Shown piece by piece: positions 1 to 9,933 of a stretch of DNA of 64,000 bases. Below the pieces are notes generated by a model, which worked only from the letters and a program-made list of their open reading frames with translations, was not told the origin of the DNA and ran no database searches. Position 1 is the first letter of the stretch, and each line of letters begins with the position of its first letter. This DNA is from an uncultured Clostridia bacterium (GTDB taxonomy: Bacteria > Bacillota > Clostridia > Peptostreptococcales > Anaerovoracaceae). Both the position numbers and the translations under genes were made by a program. The stretch spans positions 54,342 through 118,341 of the forward strand of contig CALZYE010000004.1 of assembly GCA_945830395.1 (NCBI GenBank), read 5' to 3'.

Positions 1-1685
1 CCGATGAAACCGATGGTAAGGGTTCCGTGTTTAATGACCTCTTCTATAGTATCCTCAGGCTTGAGTTTGCCGGAGTCGATCCATACGCCCTGCCCCATGA
101 GGAACGGGAAGTTTTTAGCCTTTTTCTGCCCCTGGATCTTAAATCTTTCGTTTAACTGACCTATACACAAATCGATCATATGGTCGAGACTTTCAAAGAA
201 TGCCTCTATGTCTCCCTTTGCCTTGATTCCGAGGCGAGGCAGGTTTATAGATGTGAAGGAAAGATTTCCCCTGCCGTAAACGACTTCTCTTGAAGGATCG
301 TATTGATTACCCATTACACGCGTTCGACAGCCCATGTAGGCACATTCTGTTTCAGGATGGCCCGGTTTGTAATACTGCTTGTTGAAAGGCGCATCCAGAA
401 AAGAGAAATTTGGGAAGAGTCTCTTTGCACTGGTCTTGCACGCAAGTTTGAACAAATCGTAGTTAGGATCCTCAGGATTGTAGCTTACACCTTCCTTTAC
501 CTTGAAAATTTGGATTGGAAATATCGGTGTCTCACCGTTTCCGAGACCTGCGTCGGTGGCTTCCATAACGCACTTCATCACAAGGCGCCCTTCAGGGGAG
601 GTATCGGTTCCGTAATTTATTGAGCTGAACGGAACCTGAGCACCGGCTCTTGAATGCATGGTGTTCAAATTGTGAATCAGAGCCTCCATCGCCTGATAGG
701 TTTTTCTTACGATTTCCCTGTCTGCAAATTTCGTAGCCTGCTCCTGAAGTCTCTTGACAGTTGCGGCATCTGCAAACTTTGAGAGGAAAGAAGCCTCAGC
801 CTTCTTATAGTCATCGTCATGGGACATACAAGGATATACATTATATTTTTCCTCGGTATCCTTAACGAAGGCTTTCATAACGGCAGGTCCGTCTTCAATT
901 CCGAACAGAAGCTCTATCATTTTCCCCATATTTGAGGAATACAGTCTCTTGTAGCTTTTGCGAACACCGGGAGCCATGCCGTAGTCGAAGTTTGGAACGG
1001 ACTGACCTCCGTGCTGATCGTTTTGGTTGGACTGAATTGCTATGCACGCCAGCGCCGAATAGCTTTCAATGTCGTTAGGTTCTCTCAAATGACCGTGTCC
1101 CGTGGAAAAACCGTTCTTTAGGAGACTTACCAAGTCGATCTGACAGCATGTCATGGTCAGAGTGTAAAAATCCATATCGTGAATATGAATATCGCCATTG
1201 TTGTGAGCTTTACCGTATTTCGGGTCGATTACATACATCTTGTAAAACTCTTTAGCTCCCTCGGAACCGTACTTAAGCATGGTTCCCATGGCGGTATTTC
1301 CGTCGATATTCGCATTCTCGCGTTTAACATCGTTATCCTTTGCCTCTTTGAAGGTCAAATCTTCATATATGTGCATCAGCTGAGTATCCATATCGCGTAT
1401 GCGAGTCCTTTCCGCACGATAAAGAATGTATTCCTTTGCCGTTCTGGCATGACCGTTTTCGATAAGGATCTTTTCCACGGCATCCTGGGTCTGCTCAACT
1501 GTAGGAATCGATGTGTGACAAACCTCAAGAAGATACAATTCGACCTGCTTCGCAAGATATTCCGCCATCTCTCTGTCTCTGCCACCCAAAACTTTGGCGG
1601 CATTAAAGATTGCGTCTGCGATTTTGTCCACACTAAACTCTACGACCCTGCCGTCACGCTTGATAATGCGTTGTATTTTGTCCAT
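1..1685 (-). CDS. nrdD: Anaerobic (class III) ribonucleoside-triphosphate reductase, N-terminal part; runs off the left edge
   Basis: Reverse-strand translation from ATG at 1685 reads MDKIQRIIKRDGRVVEFSVDKIADAIFNAAKVLGG (ATP-cone), then ...GNTAMGTMLKYGSEGAKEFYKMYVIDPKYGKAHNNGDIHIHDMDFYTLTMTCCQIDL..., NrdD-like. Open to the window edge. RBS-like GGAG just upstream. The forward ORFs here are shadows. Confidence 0.93.
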   Translation of the reverse strand, partial: MDKIQRIIKRDGRVVEFSVDKIADAIFNAAKVLGGRDREMAEYLAKQVELYLLEVCHTSIPTVEQTQDAVEKILIENGHARTAKEYILYRAERTRIRDMDTQLMHIYEDLTFKEAKDNDVKRENANIDGNTAMGTMLKYGSEGAKEFYKMYVIDPKYGKAHNNGDIHIHDMDFYTLTMTCCQIDLVSLLKNGFSTGHGHLREPNDIESYSALACIAIQSNQNDQHGGQSVPNFDYGMAPGVRKSYKRLYSSNMGKMIELLFGIEDGPAVMKAFVKDTEEKYNVYPCMSHDDDYKKAEASFLSKFADAATVKRLQEQATKFADREIVRKTYQAMEALIHNLNTMHSRAGAQVPFSSINYGTDTSPEGRLVMKCVMEATDAGLGNGETPIFPIQIFKVKEGVSYNPEDPNYDLFKLACKTSAKRLFPNFSFLDAPFNKQYYKPGHPETECAYMGCRTRVMGNQYDPSREVVYGRGNLSFTSINLPRLGIKAKGDIEAFFESLDHMIDLCIGQLNERFKIQGQKKAKNFPFLMGQGVWIDSGKLKPEDTIEEVIKHGTLTIGFI

Positions 1686-1906
1686 TTTCCATAACTCCTT
1701 CTCTTATATCAAATATACTACATTATACTATATGTTGTGCTTATTTCGCACCTGTTGAATAAAAGTATACTACTTAAACTGTGGCAGGTCAATGGATATA
1801 ATATATATTTAACAAAAACTTCAAACTTGGTCAAAATTGATACAGTTATTGACGGCAAGCCTTTTTTGAATATTTGGTGAAGAGAACATGGTTTGTTTGA
1901 AAAAAA

Positions 1907-4900
1907 GTGAATAAAGTGGTAAAATTATGTGAATCAAAAGATAGGAAAAGAGAGATGAATAATAAGAAGTACAGTAAAAAATTATATGAAGTAAGAGAAG
2001 CGTCGGATTTAAAGGACATTATTCTCAAGAGTACAAGCCTCTTTGCAGACAAGACGGCTTATTTGGTAAAAAACCGCAAGGCAGGGAAGTTTGTACCAAT
2101 AACTTACGGCAAAGTTAAGGAGGATTTGGACGGACTTGGAACCAAACTCATGGATCTGGGACTGTATGGGAAGAAGATTGCAGTTATAGGTGAAAGCAGC
2201 TATTACTGGATTTTGACATACTTCACCACCGTTGCAGGTGTGGGAGCCATAGTTCCTTTGGATAAGAACCTTCCGGGAGAAGAATTGATGGGTCTGATTG
2301 AAAGATCGGGCGCAAGCGCTATTGTGTATTCGGACAAGGTGAAGAAGAGCATACAGCCTGTTTTTGAAAATCCTCATAATATAGAATTTTTTATTTCCAT
2401 GGACTCTGAAGAGGACACGGAGGAAGCATTGTCCATGAGCGGCCTTATTGAAGAAGGAAGGGAGCTTTTGGCTTCGGGAAATAAAGATTATGTGAACGCA
2501 AATGTCGATCCGGATCAGATGGCTACTCTTTTGTTCACCTCGGGAACTACAGGCATGGCAAAGGGTGTTATGATGTCCCAGAGGAATATTGCGGCAAACT
2601 GTGTCAATATGTCCAAATATTTTCAGATTCCTGAGCCGGGCATAGTGCTTTCCATTCTGCCGATTCATCATGCCTACGAAATGACCTGCGACATCTGGAC
2701 TACTTTCTATCAGGGCAAGACCATTGCAATTTGTGAGGGCCTGCGCTATATCCAAAAAAATATGGCGGAGGTAAAGGCAAATGTACTTCTGGGAGTACCT
2801 CTCGTATTTGAAAAGATGTACAAAGGAATGTGGAAACAGGCAGAGAGCAGAGGTGAGGCGGAGAAACTGAGAACCGCTATAGACCTTTCCAGAAAGCTTA
2901 AATTATACAACAATAAATCCATCTGTAAGCGTATGTTTAAGGCAATCCATCAGTCCTTTGGCGGTGCCATGGAAAAATTTGTTGCCGGAGGAGCGGCGAT
3001 AGATCCCAAGGTTATTGAGGACTTTGAGGCCATGGGTTTCACCATGATTCAAGGCTACGGAATGACGGAAAACGGTCCTATCGTTTGTGTTAACCAGGAC
3101 AGGTACAGCAAGGCAGCCTCCGTAGGAAAGCCTATGCCGAAAACGGAGGTAAGAATAATCAATTCCGATGAAGATGGAATTGGAGAGATTATATGTAAAG
3201 GTCCGTCGGTGATGCTGGGCTATTATGAGAATCAGGAAGCTACCGATGAGGTTTTGAGAAACGGCTGGCTTCATACAGGGGATCTGGGCTACATGGATGA
3301 AGAAGGCTTTGTCTATATCACAGGGCGAAAGAAAACGGTAATCGTAACCAAGGGAGGAAAAAATATTTTCCCTGAAGAACTTGAAGCGGTTTTGATGGAA
3401 GATGAGCGCATACAGGAAGTTCTTGTTCATGGAGTGGATGACGAGAGAGTGGGAAATGTTGTAATTACAGCTGATATATATCCTAATTACAAGCTTTTGA
3501 CATCTACGGAAGGGAAGCTCAGTTCTTCCGAGGTATACCACTTCTATAAGGAGTTGGTTGAGGTAATAAATAAAAAATTCCCGCCTAACAAGAGGATTAA
3601 GAGAATCAATATCAGAACCGAGGAGTTTGTAAAAACCACAACGGGGAAGATTAAGCGCTTCGGAAATAATACGGAAACTGCATCGGTTGGCGAATCCCAT
3701 CCGGAATGCTCCGGGGAAATGAGGAAAAAACAGGATAAGAAGGCGAAATCAAAGATTAAGTCACTTGCCATGAATGAATATGAGGGTGTTTCATATCACA
3801 ATGTAAGACCGATTCCTGAGCTTAAGACCATGCTGGAAACCAGCGCGGATATTTATGGTGACAGACCCGCCGTTTATCAGAAATTTGACAGCAAGAAGCC
3901 TTATGTGGAAATCACATACAAACAGCTTTTGTCAGATGTGAATTCTTTGGGAACAGCGCTTTTAAACAGAAATTTCAAGGATAAGAAGATTGCAGTTATA
4001 GGAAATAACTGTTATCAGTGGGCGGTAAGCTATCTTGCGGCGGTATGCGGAACCGGGGTTTGTGTTCCTCTGGATAAGGAACTTCCTGCCCATGAACTGA
4101 AGCAGCTTGTAGTCGATGCAGATGTCAGCTGCGTACTTTCGGATAAAGATTATGAGAAAATCTTTTGTGATATGAAGGCGGAGGGTGACACGAATCTGGA
4201 ACTTCTGGTTAACTTTGACTATGGAGAGAATGAGAGCAGCAAGGAAGGCGTAATGACTCTTAAGGCGCTCATAGAAGAGGGACAGAAGCAGATTGCAACA
4301 GGAGACAGACAGTTTTTAGATGCTGAGATTGATGCGGAAAAAATGGCGGTAATACTTTACACTTCGGGAACCACGGGAGTTGCCAAAGGAGTAATGCTGT
4401 CGCACAGCAACATATGCGATAACCTTATGGGGGCACCTACTTTCATGAAGATTTGTGAAGAAGATATTTTCTTTTCCGTGCTTCCTCTCCATCATACATA
4501 TGAGTGTACCTGCGGTCTTTTGATTCCTCTTTACATGGGAGCTTCAATCGCCTACTGTCAGGGACTTCGCTATATAGAAAAGAATATGAAGGAAATCAAA
4601 CCTACAATTTTCTTAGGCGTTCCGCTGCTCCTTGAGGGGCTGTACAAGAAAATCCGGAAAGAAATTCAGAGACAGGGTAAAGAAAAGGCCTTTAAGCGAA
4701 TTCTTATGGCTAACAGATTGAGTAGGAAAGTTAAAATCAATCTGGTGAAGCCTTTTGTGAAAGATATTCATAAGGTGTTTGGAGGCAGAATGAGAATCTT
4801 AATCGCAGGAGGTTCAGCCATAGATCCTAAGGTTTTAGACTTTTTCAACGATATAGGATTAACTGCAGTTCAGGGGTATGGATTGACGGAATGCAGTCCC

Positions 4901-5518
4901 CTTGCGGCGCTTAACCCGGATAAACCGTGGCTGATGCGCAGCAACTCCGCAGGTCATGTGATGCCGGGCATGGAGGTTAAGGTTGTCAACAAAGGAAGCG
5001 ACGGTGTAGGTGAAATCGTTCTAAAGGGAGCCAGCGTAATGCTCGGATACTACAACAACCGGGCAGCCACAGATGAGGTTCTGAAAAACGGATGGTTCTA
5101 TACAGGAGATCTGGGCTATGTGGATAAGGACGGCTACATATATATAACCGGACGGCTGAAAAATGTCATAATCACTCAGAACGGCAAGAATGTGTACCCG
5201 GAAGAGCTTGAAAACTATCTGAAGAATATTTCCTGTATAGAGGAAGTGATGGTCTGGGGACAAAGCAGCGAACTGGACGAAAAGGATATTATAATTGCAG
5301 CTACCGTGACCGTAGATGAAGAACTTCTTGCACAGGCAATCGGAAGCGACTATACGGAGGAGGAAAAGAGAGATTTCATCTGGGAAGAGGTGGACAAGAT
5401 TAATGAGAGTTTGCCTCTATTCAAAAAGATAAAGAAGGTTGTAATAAAAGAAGACGAGTTTGAAAAAACCACAGCAAAAAAGATAAAAAGATTTGTCAGC
5501 AGTAATAAAGAAAGCTAA
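1907..5518 (+). CDS. Double AMP-binding (long-chain acyl-CoA synthetase-like) protein; start could also be 1955
   Basis: Two full adenylate-forming domains in one ORF: LLFTSGTTGMAKGV...GYGMTE...TGDLGY and ILYTSGTTGVAKGV...GYGLTE...TGDLGY. Confidence 0.9.
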   Translation: MNKVVKLCESKDRKREMNNKKYSKKLYEVREASDLKDIILKSTSLFADKTAYLVKNRKAGKFVPITYGKVKEDLDGLGTKLMDLGLYGKKIAVIGESSYYWILTYFTTVAGVGAIVPLDKNLPGEELMGLIERSGASAIVYSDKVKKSIQPVFENPHNIEFFISMDSEEDTEEALSMSGLIEEGRELLASGNKDYVNANVDPDQMATLLFTSGTTGMAKGVMMSQRNIAANCVNMSKYFQIPEPGIVLSILPIHHAYEMTCDIWTTFYQGKTIAICEGLRYIQKNMAEVKANVLLGVPLVFEKMYKGMWKQAESRGEAEKLRTAIDLSRKLKLYNNKSICKRMFKAIHQSFGGAMEKFVAGGAAIDPKVIEDFEAMGFTMIQGYGMTENGPIVCVNQDRYSKAASVGKPMPKTEVRIINSDEDGIGEIICKGPSVMLGYYENQEATDEVLRNGWLHTGDLGYMDEEGFVYITGRKKTVIVTKGGKNIFPEELEAVLMEDERIQEVLVHGVDDERVGNVVITADIYPNYKLLTSTEGKLSSSEVYHFYKELVEVINKKFPPNKRIKRINIRTEEFVKTTTGKIKRFGNNTETASVGESHPECSGEMRKKQDKKAKSKIKSLAMNEYEGVSYHNVRPIPELKTMLETSADIYGDRPAVYQKFDSKKPYVEITYKQLLSDVNSLGTALLNRNFKDKKIAVIGNNCYQWAVSYLAAVCGTGVCVPLDKELPAHELKQLVVDADVSCVLSDKDYEKIFCDMKAEGDTNLELLVNFDYGENESSKEGVMTLKALIEEGQKQIATGDRQFLDAEIDAEKMAVILYTSGTTGVAKGVMLSHSNICDNLMGAPTFMKICEEDIFFSVLPLHHTYECTCGLLIPLYMGASIAYCQGLRYIEKNMKEIKPTIFLGVPLLLEGLYKKIRKEIQRQGKEKAFKRILMANRLSRKVKINLVKPFVKDIHKVFGGRMRILIAGGSAIDPKVLDFFNDIGLTAVQGYGLTECSPLAALNPDKPWLMRSNSAGHVMPGMEVKVVNKGSDGVGEIVLKGASVMLGYYNNRAATDEVLKNGWFYTGDLGYVDKDGYIYITGRLKNVIITQNGKNVYPEELENYLKNISCIEEVMVWGQSSELDEKDIIIAATVTVDEELLAQAIGSDYTEEEKRDFIWEEVDKINESLPLFKKIKKVVIKEDEFEKTTAKKIKRFVSSNKES

Positions 5519-5596
5519 ATTGCCGCAAGCGTTGACATTAACTGCCTTGTAGGATATAATTTCTTGCAAGGTTTAATTAGAAAATGGAGGAATCAA

Positions 5597-6082
5597 ATGG
5601 TAGAAGAAGTGCTGTTAACCCAAGGGGATTACGAAGATATAGAGAATCAGAGAGATCATCTCGTTTCCGTAAAGAGAAAAGAGGTATCTCAAAGATTGAA
5701 AGAAGCTATTTCCTACGGAGATTTGTCCGAGAACGCAGAGTACACGGCGGCAAAGGACGAGCAGGCTGAACTTGAGGCGGAAATCACAAGGCTTGAGATG
5801 ATGATGCGAAACGCCAGAATCATCAATTCAGAAGAGATAGATGTCGATAAAGTAAATGTAGGGTTGTTGGTAACTGTGAAGTGCAAGGAAGATGGGGAAA
5901 CGGAAATCTTTGAAATAGTAGGCTCTACAGGAGCAGATCCTTTTGCGGAACCTGCAAAAATTTCAAATGAGTCTCCAATCGCATCAGCTCTCATCGGTCA
6001 CAGAAAGGGCGAGGAGGTAGAGGTCTCGCTGCCTGATGGAGCTATTCATTACAGCATTTTAGAAATTGCAAAGAAAAATTAG
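5597..6082 (+). CDS. greA: Transcription elongation factor GreA
   Basis: MVEEVLLTQGDYEDIENQRDHLV...AISYGDLSENAEYTAAKDEQAELEAEI; RBS GGAGG before 5597 (ORF track start 5564 is probably too early). Confidence 0.93.
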   Translation: MVEEVLLTQGDYEDIENQRDHLVSVKRKEVSQRLKEAISYGDLSENAEYTAAKDEQAELEAEITRLEMMMRNARIINSEEIDVDKVNVGLLVTVKCKEDGETEIFEIVGSTGADPFAEPAKISNESPIASALIGHRKGEEVEVSLPDGAIHYSILEIAKKN

Positions 6083-6095
6083 GAGTATGTAAAAG

Positions 6096-8039
6096 ATGAG
6101 TACGGACAATATTAACAATATCAACGCTGAGCCAGAAAGCGAAATGTATGAAGAAGATCTTAATGAGCAAAGACAGATTCGCCGTCAGAAATTAAAAGAT
6201 TTGCAGGAGGCAGGCCGTAATCCTTATATCCATGAAACATGGAATGTGACGGCTCACAGCAAGGACATTAAAGACAACTTCGATGCTCTTGAGGACGAGG
6301 AAGTATCCTGTGCCGGAAGAATTATGAGCAAGCGCGTAATGGGAAAAGCTGCTTTCTTTGATTTGCAGGACAAGCAGGGCAGAATCCAGTGCTATGTAAA
6401 AAGAGATGAAATCGGTGCAGAGGAATACAAATGGTTTAAGACCTATGATATTGGAGATATAGTTGGAATTGAGGGAAGGGTTTTTAAAACCAAGACTGAG
6501 GAAATTTCAATCCACATTACTAATCTTGTGTTACTGTCAAAATCTCTGCAGGTGCTTCCCGACAAGTGGAACGGTCTGAAGGATACAGATATTCGCTACC
6601 GCCGGCGCTATGTGGATCTAATCATGAATCAGGATGTAAGAGATACATTTATCAAGCGTTCCAAGATTATTCACGAGATGAAAAGGGTGCTTGAGGAAGA
6701 CTACGGTTATCTGGAAGTGGATACGCCTATTTTAACTGCAATTGCAGGCGGTGCAAATGCAAGACCTTTTGAGACTCACCACAATACTCTCGATATGGAT
6801 TTGAGAATGAGAATATCCAACGAGCTGTATCTTAAGAGGCTTATCGTTGGAGGCCTCGACCGTGTCTACGAAATGGGAAAGATGTTCAGAAACGAGGGAA
6901 TGGACAGAAACCATAACCCGGAATTTACTTCTATGGAATGTTACATGGCATACGGAAATATGGAAAACACCATGGAAGTTACCGAGCAGCTGGTATACAA
7001 GGCTCAGATGGAGGTTAACGGAACGCCGATTATATCCTATCAGGGCAAGGAGTTTGATGTTACTCCGCCTTGGCGCCGTCTGAACATGGCAGATGCCGTT
7101 AAGGAGATTACAGGTGTTGACTTCGCAAAGATAGACACCGATGAAGAAGCCAGGTCAGCGGCAATCGCTTACGGAATGGATGCAGATGAAATAAAGGGCT
7201 TCACAAGAGGAAAGCTGATTGCCGAGATGTTTGAGGAATATTGTGAAGATGTTCCGGGGTATTTGGACGGACCTGTATTTATTGTAGGTCATCCCGTTGA
7301 AGTCTCCCCACTTGCAAAGAGGGATCCGGAAGATCCGAGAATAACCCGCCGTTTTGAAGCATATATCAACGGATGGGAGATTGCCAATGCTTTTTCGGAG
7401 CTGAATGACCCTATCGATCAGTTTGAGAGATTTTCAGAGCAGCAGGCAGAACTTGATGCGGGCATAGATGATGAAGCTCATCCGATGGATATGGACTTCG
7501 TAAATGCTTTGGAAGTTGCAATGCCTCCTACAGGCGGACTTGGAGTTGGAATAGACCGCGTAATCATGTTGATTAGCGACTCTGCAAGTATCAGAGATGT
7601 ACTGCTGTTCCCTACGATGAAGCCTTTAGGTGCAGGCAAGGCGGAAAAAGAGTCAAGAAAAATTGACCTGTCAAAGGTGAAGATTGAACCTCTCTTTGAA
7701 GAGACAGTTGATTTCGATACATTCAGAAGGTCGGATTTCAGAGTGGTGAAGGTTAAGGACTGCGTGGAAGTACCTAAGAGTAAGAAACTTTTAAAATTTA
7801 CTTTGGATGACGGATCCGGTGTTGAAAGGACTATACTTTCAGGGATTAAGGACAATTATTCCGCAGAGGAATTGATAGGTAAATCCCTTGTGGCGATAAC
7901 AAACCTGCCGCCGAGAAAGATGATGGGAATCGAATCTTGCGGAATGCTTCTTTCGGCAGTTTGCGATTACGAAGATGGAGAACTTTTGAATCTCGTTATG
8001 GTTGATGAAAATATACCGGCAGGATCGAAGCTGTACTAA
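6096..8039 (+). CDS. lysS: Lysyl-tRNA synthetase (class II) with C-terminal tRNA-binding (EMAP/Trbp111-like) domain
   Basis: Class II LysRS signatures (RYRRRYVDLI, FRNEGMDRNHNPEFT, GLGVGIDRVIML) followed by DFRVVKVKDCVEVPKSKKLLKFTLDDGSG...LPPRKMMGIESCGMLLSAV. Confidence 0.95.
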   Translation: MSTDNINNINAEPESEMYEEDLNEQRQIRRQKLKDLQEAGRNPYIHETWNVTAHSKDIKDNFDALEDEEVSCAGRIMSKRVMGKAAFFDLQDKQGRIQCYVKRDEIGAEEYKWFKTYDIGDIVGIEGRVFKTKTEEISIHITNLVLLSKSLQVLPDKWNGLKDTDIRYRRRYVDLIMNQDVRDTFIKRSKIIHEMKRVLEEDYGYLEVDTPILTAIAGGANARPFETHHNTLDMDLRMRISNELYLKRLIVGGLDRVYEMGKMFRNEGMDRNHNPEFTSMECYMAYGNMENTMEVTEQLVYKAQMEVNGTPIISYQGKEFDVTPPWRRLNMADAVKEITGVDFAKIDTDEEARSAAIAYGMDADEIKGFTRGKLIAEMFEEYCEDVPGYLDGPVFIVGHPVEVSPLAKRDPEDPRITRRFEAYINGWEIANAFSELNDPIDQFERFSEQQAELDAGIDDEAHPMDMDFVNALEVAMPPTGGLGVGIDRVIMLISDSASIRDVLLFPTMKPLGAGKAEKESRKIDLSKVKIEPLFEETVDFDTFRRSDFRVVKVKDCVEVPKSKKLLKFTLDDGSGVERTILSGIKDNYSAEELIGKSLVAITNLPPRKMMGIESCGMLLSAVCDYEDGELLNLVMVDENIPAGSKLY

Positions 8040-8093
8040 GCAGGAGAAGTTAAGGATTCTGAAAAGAGCAGGTATACAAGTTAATAAGTTAGA

Positions 8094-8125
8094 AAAAAGA
8101 GATTGAGGTTAATCAATCTCTTTTT
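8094..8125. terminator. Bidirectional terminator between lysS and the araC remnant
   Basis: AAAAAGAGATTGA-GGTTAA-TCAATCTCTTTTT perfect stem with A/T tracts. Confidence 0.8.
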
Positions 8126-8576
8126 CATTATTATGAAGAACCGGAGCATTCTTTGTATATTTTTTAATATCCTTAGGATAAAATCCTTTGTATTTTTTGA
8201 AACAGATACTAAATTTGCTGTGAGAAGAATAGCCTACAGTTTCCGCTATATCCTGAATTTTAAGGGAGGAGTTCAATAAAAGAATTTCCGCCATATTCAT
8301 TCGCCGTCTTTGAGTATATTCTGTAATTGTGCATTGATATTTTTGCTTAAATAATTTTTTTAGTTTTGTACCGCTCATAGTGGATATTTTCTCTAAAGTA
8401 TCTTGTGAGATGGATGTTGCATAATGGTCATCTATATAGTCAGCAACATTTTTTAAAGCTTCATCATCAGCAATAGATATAGGATTACCGTATTTATTCA
8501 AAAACGAGTCTATTGTAATGCTTAACCATTCTTTCGCTTTTGATTCAAAAAAGATTTCAGCGGCGGGAGCTGTCAT
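8109..8576 (-). pseudogene. AraC-family regulator, 5'-truncated remnant (C-terminal HTH retained)
   Basis: 155 aa only; begins mid-linker (TAPAAEIFFESKAKEWLS) and contains the C-terminal double HTH (YSSHSKFSICFKKYKGFYPKDIKKY). No effector domain. Confidence 0.7.
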
Positions 8577-8591
8577 TTTACAATTAAGTAT

Positions 8592-8939
8592 ATGCTTGAT
8601 GCAGATTTAGCTGAAATATATGGTTATGAAACTAAAAACTTTAATAGACAAGTAAAAAATAATATTGAGAAGTTTGAAGGTGAAGATTTTATGTTTCAAC
8701 TTACCGATGAAGAAATATTAGAACTTTCAAGAGCTGCAAGAGATAATACCCAAGTTACAGTCTTTAGTGATAATGTGAGAAACAAGGATATGCTTACAAA
8801 AAATATCTTAAATGATTTTAGAAAAGATTATCCTAATATAGACATGAAACTGAAGATAGCAGGTAAAGCATATCACGATAGATACATTGTTTGGTGGAAT
8901 GTTAAACAATTAGAATTTGAAAATTTAATATACAGATAA
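8592..8939 (+). pseudogene. ORF6N-domain protein remnant, apparently truncated with an internal deletion
   Basis: MLDADLAEIYGYETKNFNRQVKNNIEKFEGEDFMFQLTDEE is the ORF6N core, joined abruptly to a C-terminal-like NKDMLTKNILNDFRKDYPNIDMKLKIAGKAYHDRYIV segment. Confidence 0.6.
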
Positions 8940-9342
8940 CAGATTAAACAGCCATACTTAACAAAAAAGCCTTAATGGGCAGAAATTTTCAATGATGAGT
9001 TTGAGAAATACCGGGGTGTTAACAATTTGAACTGAACCCGAAATGTTAGACAAAATCTAACGAAAGGGATTCACTTCATTTCGTGACACCTCTTTTCTTT
9101 TGCAAAAAAAACATATCTGAAATTTTTGATATACAGATAATCACCGTCGATTGCAAAGATTGCTGAAACCATTGGCATTACTGAAGGTATGGCATGCAGA
9201 TACTTACATTTGCATGAGAACTCAATATTATATGTCTGTTACATTGAATAAATATAAAAAAATGTTACAATATAAAAGGTATTTGGGAAGATTTTATTTA
9301 TAGAAGATAGACATATTTAGGAAAGTGGAAGGACAGATTTAG

Positions 9343-9933
9343 TTGATACTGGTTTTAGATAATTACGATTCATATGTGTATAATCTTGTAGCATATCTGA
9401 AAGAAGCAGGTGAAAATGTGGTTGTGAGAACTCCTGAAAATTTTCGGGAAGATGAGGTATGTGGCTTCGGTATTTCAGGAGTTTTATTATCTCCGGGGCC
9501 GGGACATCCGGAAGAATCACAGGTGATGAAGAAGATTATGGATGATTTTGCAGGGCGCACCCCTATTTTGGGAGTTTGTCTCGGACATCAGTTTATTGCC
9601 ACATATTACGGCGGTGAGGTAATAAGAGGAGAAAGACCTATGCACGGCAAACTTACCAAAGTGTGTATAGAAAACGGTGCTGATGAGGAGGAAATAGGAA
9701 TTTTTCAGGGGATTCCAAAGGAATTTACGGTTACGAGGTACCATTCTCTTGTGGCGACAGAGCCTTTGCCGAAGATGCTTAAGGTTACTGCAAGGGATGA
9801 AGACGGGGTTATCATGGGACTTTCTCACAGGGAGATTCCCGTATTCGGAGTTCAGTTTCATCCGGAGGCGCTGCAGACAGAATACGGGCATGAATTGATA
9901 AACAACTTTATAAGGATTTGCAATGAAAACTAA
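9343..9933 (+). CDS. pabA: Aminodeoxychorismate/anthranilate synthase glutamine amidotransferase subunit (TTG start)
   Basis: MILVLDNYDSYVYNL...SPGPGHPEES...ILGVCLGHQFIA...FGVQFHPEA; followed by pabB and pabC. Confidence 0.92.
   Translation: MILVLDNYDSYVYNLVAYLKEAGENVVVRTPENFREDEVCGFGISGVLLSPGPGHPEESQVMKKIMDDFAGRTPILGVCLGHQFIATYYGGEVIRGERPMHGKLTKVCIENGADEEEIGIFQGIPKEFTVTRYHSLVATEPLPKMLKVTARDEDGVIMGLSHREIPVFGVQFHPEALQTEYGHELINNFIRICNEN

Noticed and set aside
303-1694. Forward and reverse ORFs in the first 1.7 kb (303-623, 1179-1694, 1376-1633)
   Set aside because: Shadows of nrdD, which is read on the reverse strand in another frame.
2009-3771. Reverse-strand ORFs of 248, 265 and 75 aa opposite the acyl-CoA synthetase
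   Set aside because: Antisense to a strongly supported CDS, no recognisable domains, no ribosome-binding context.
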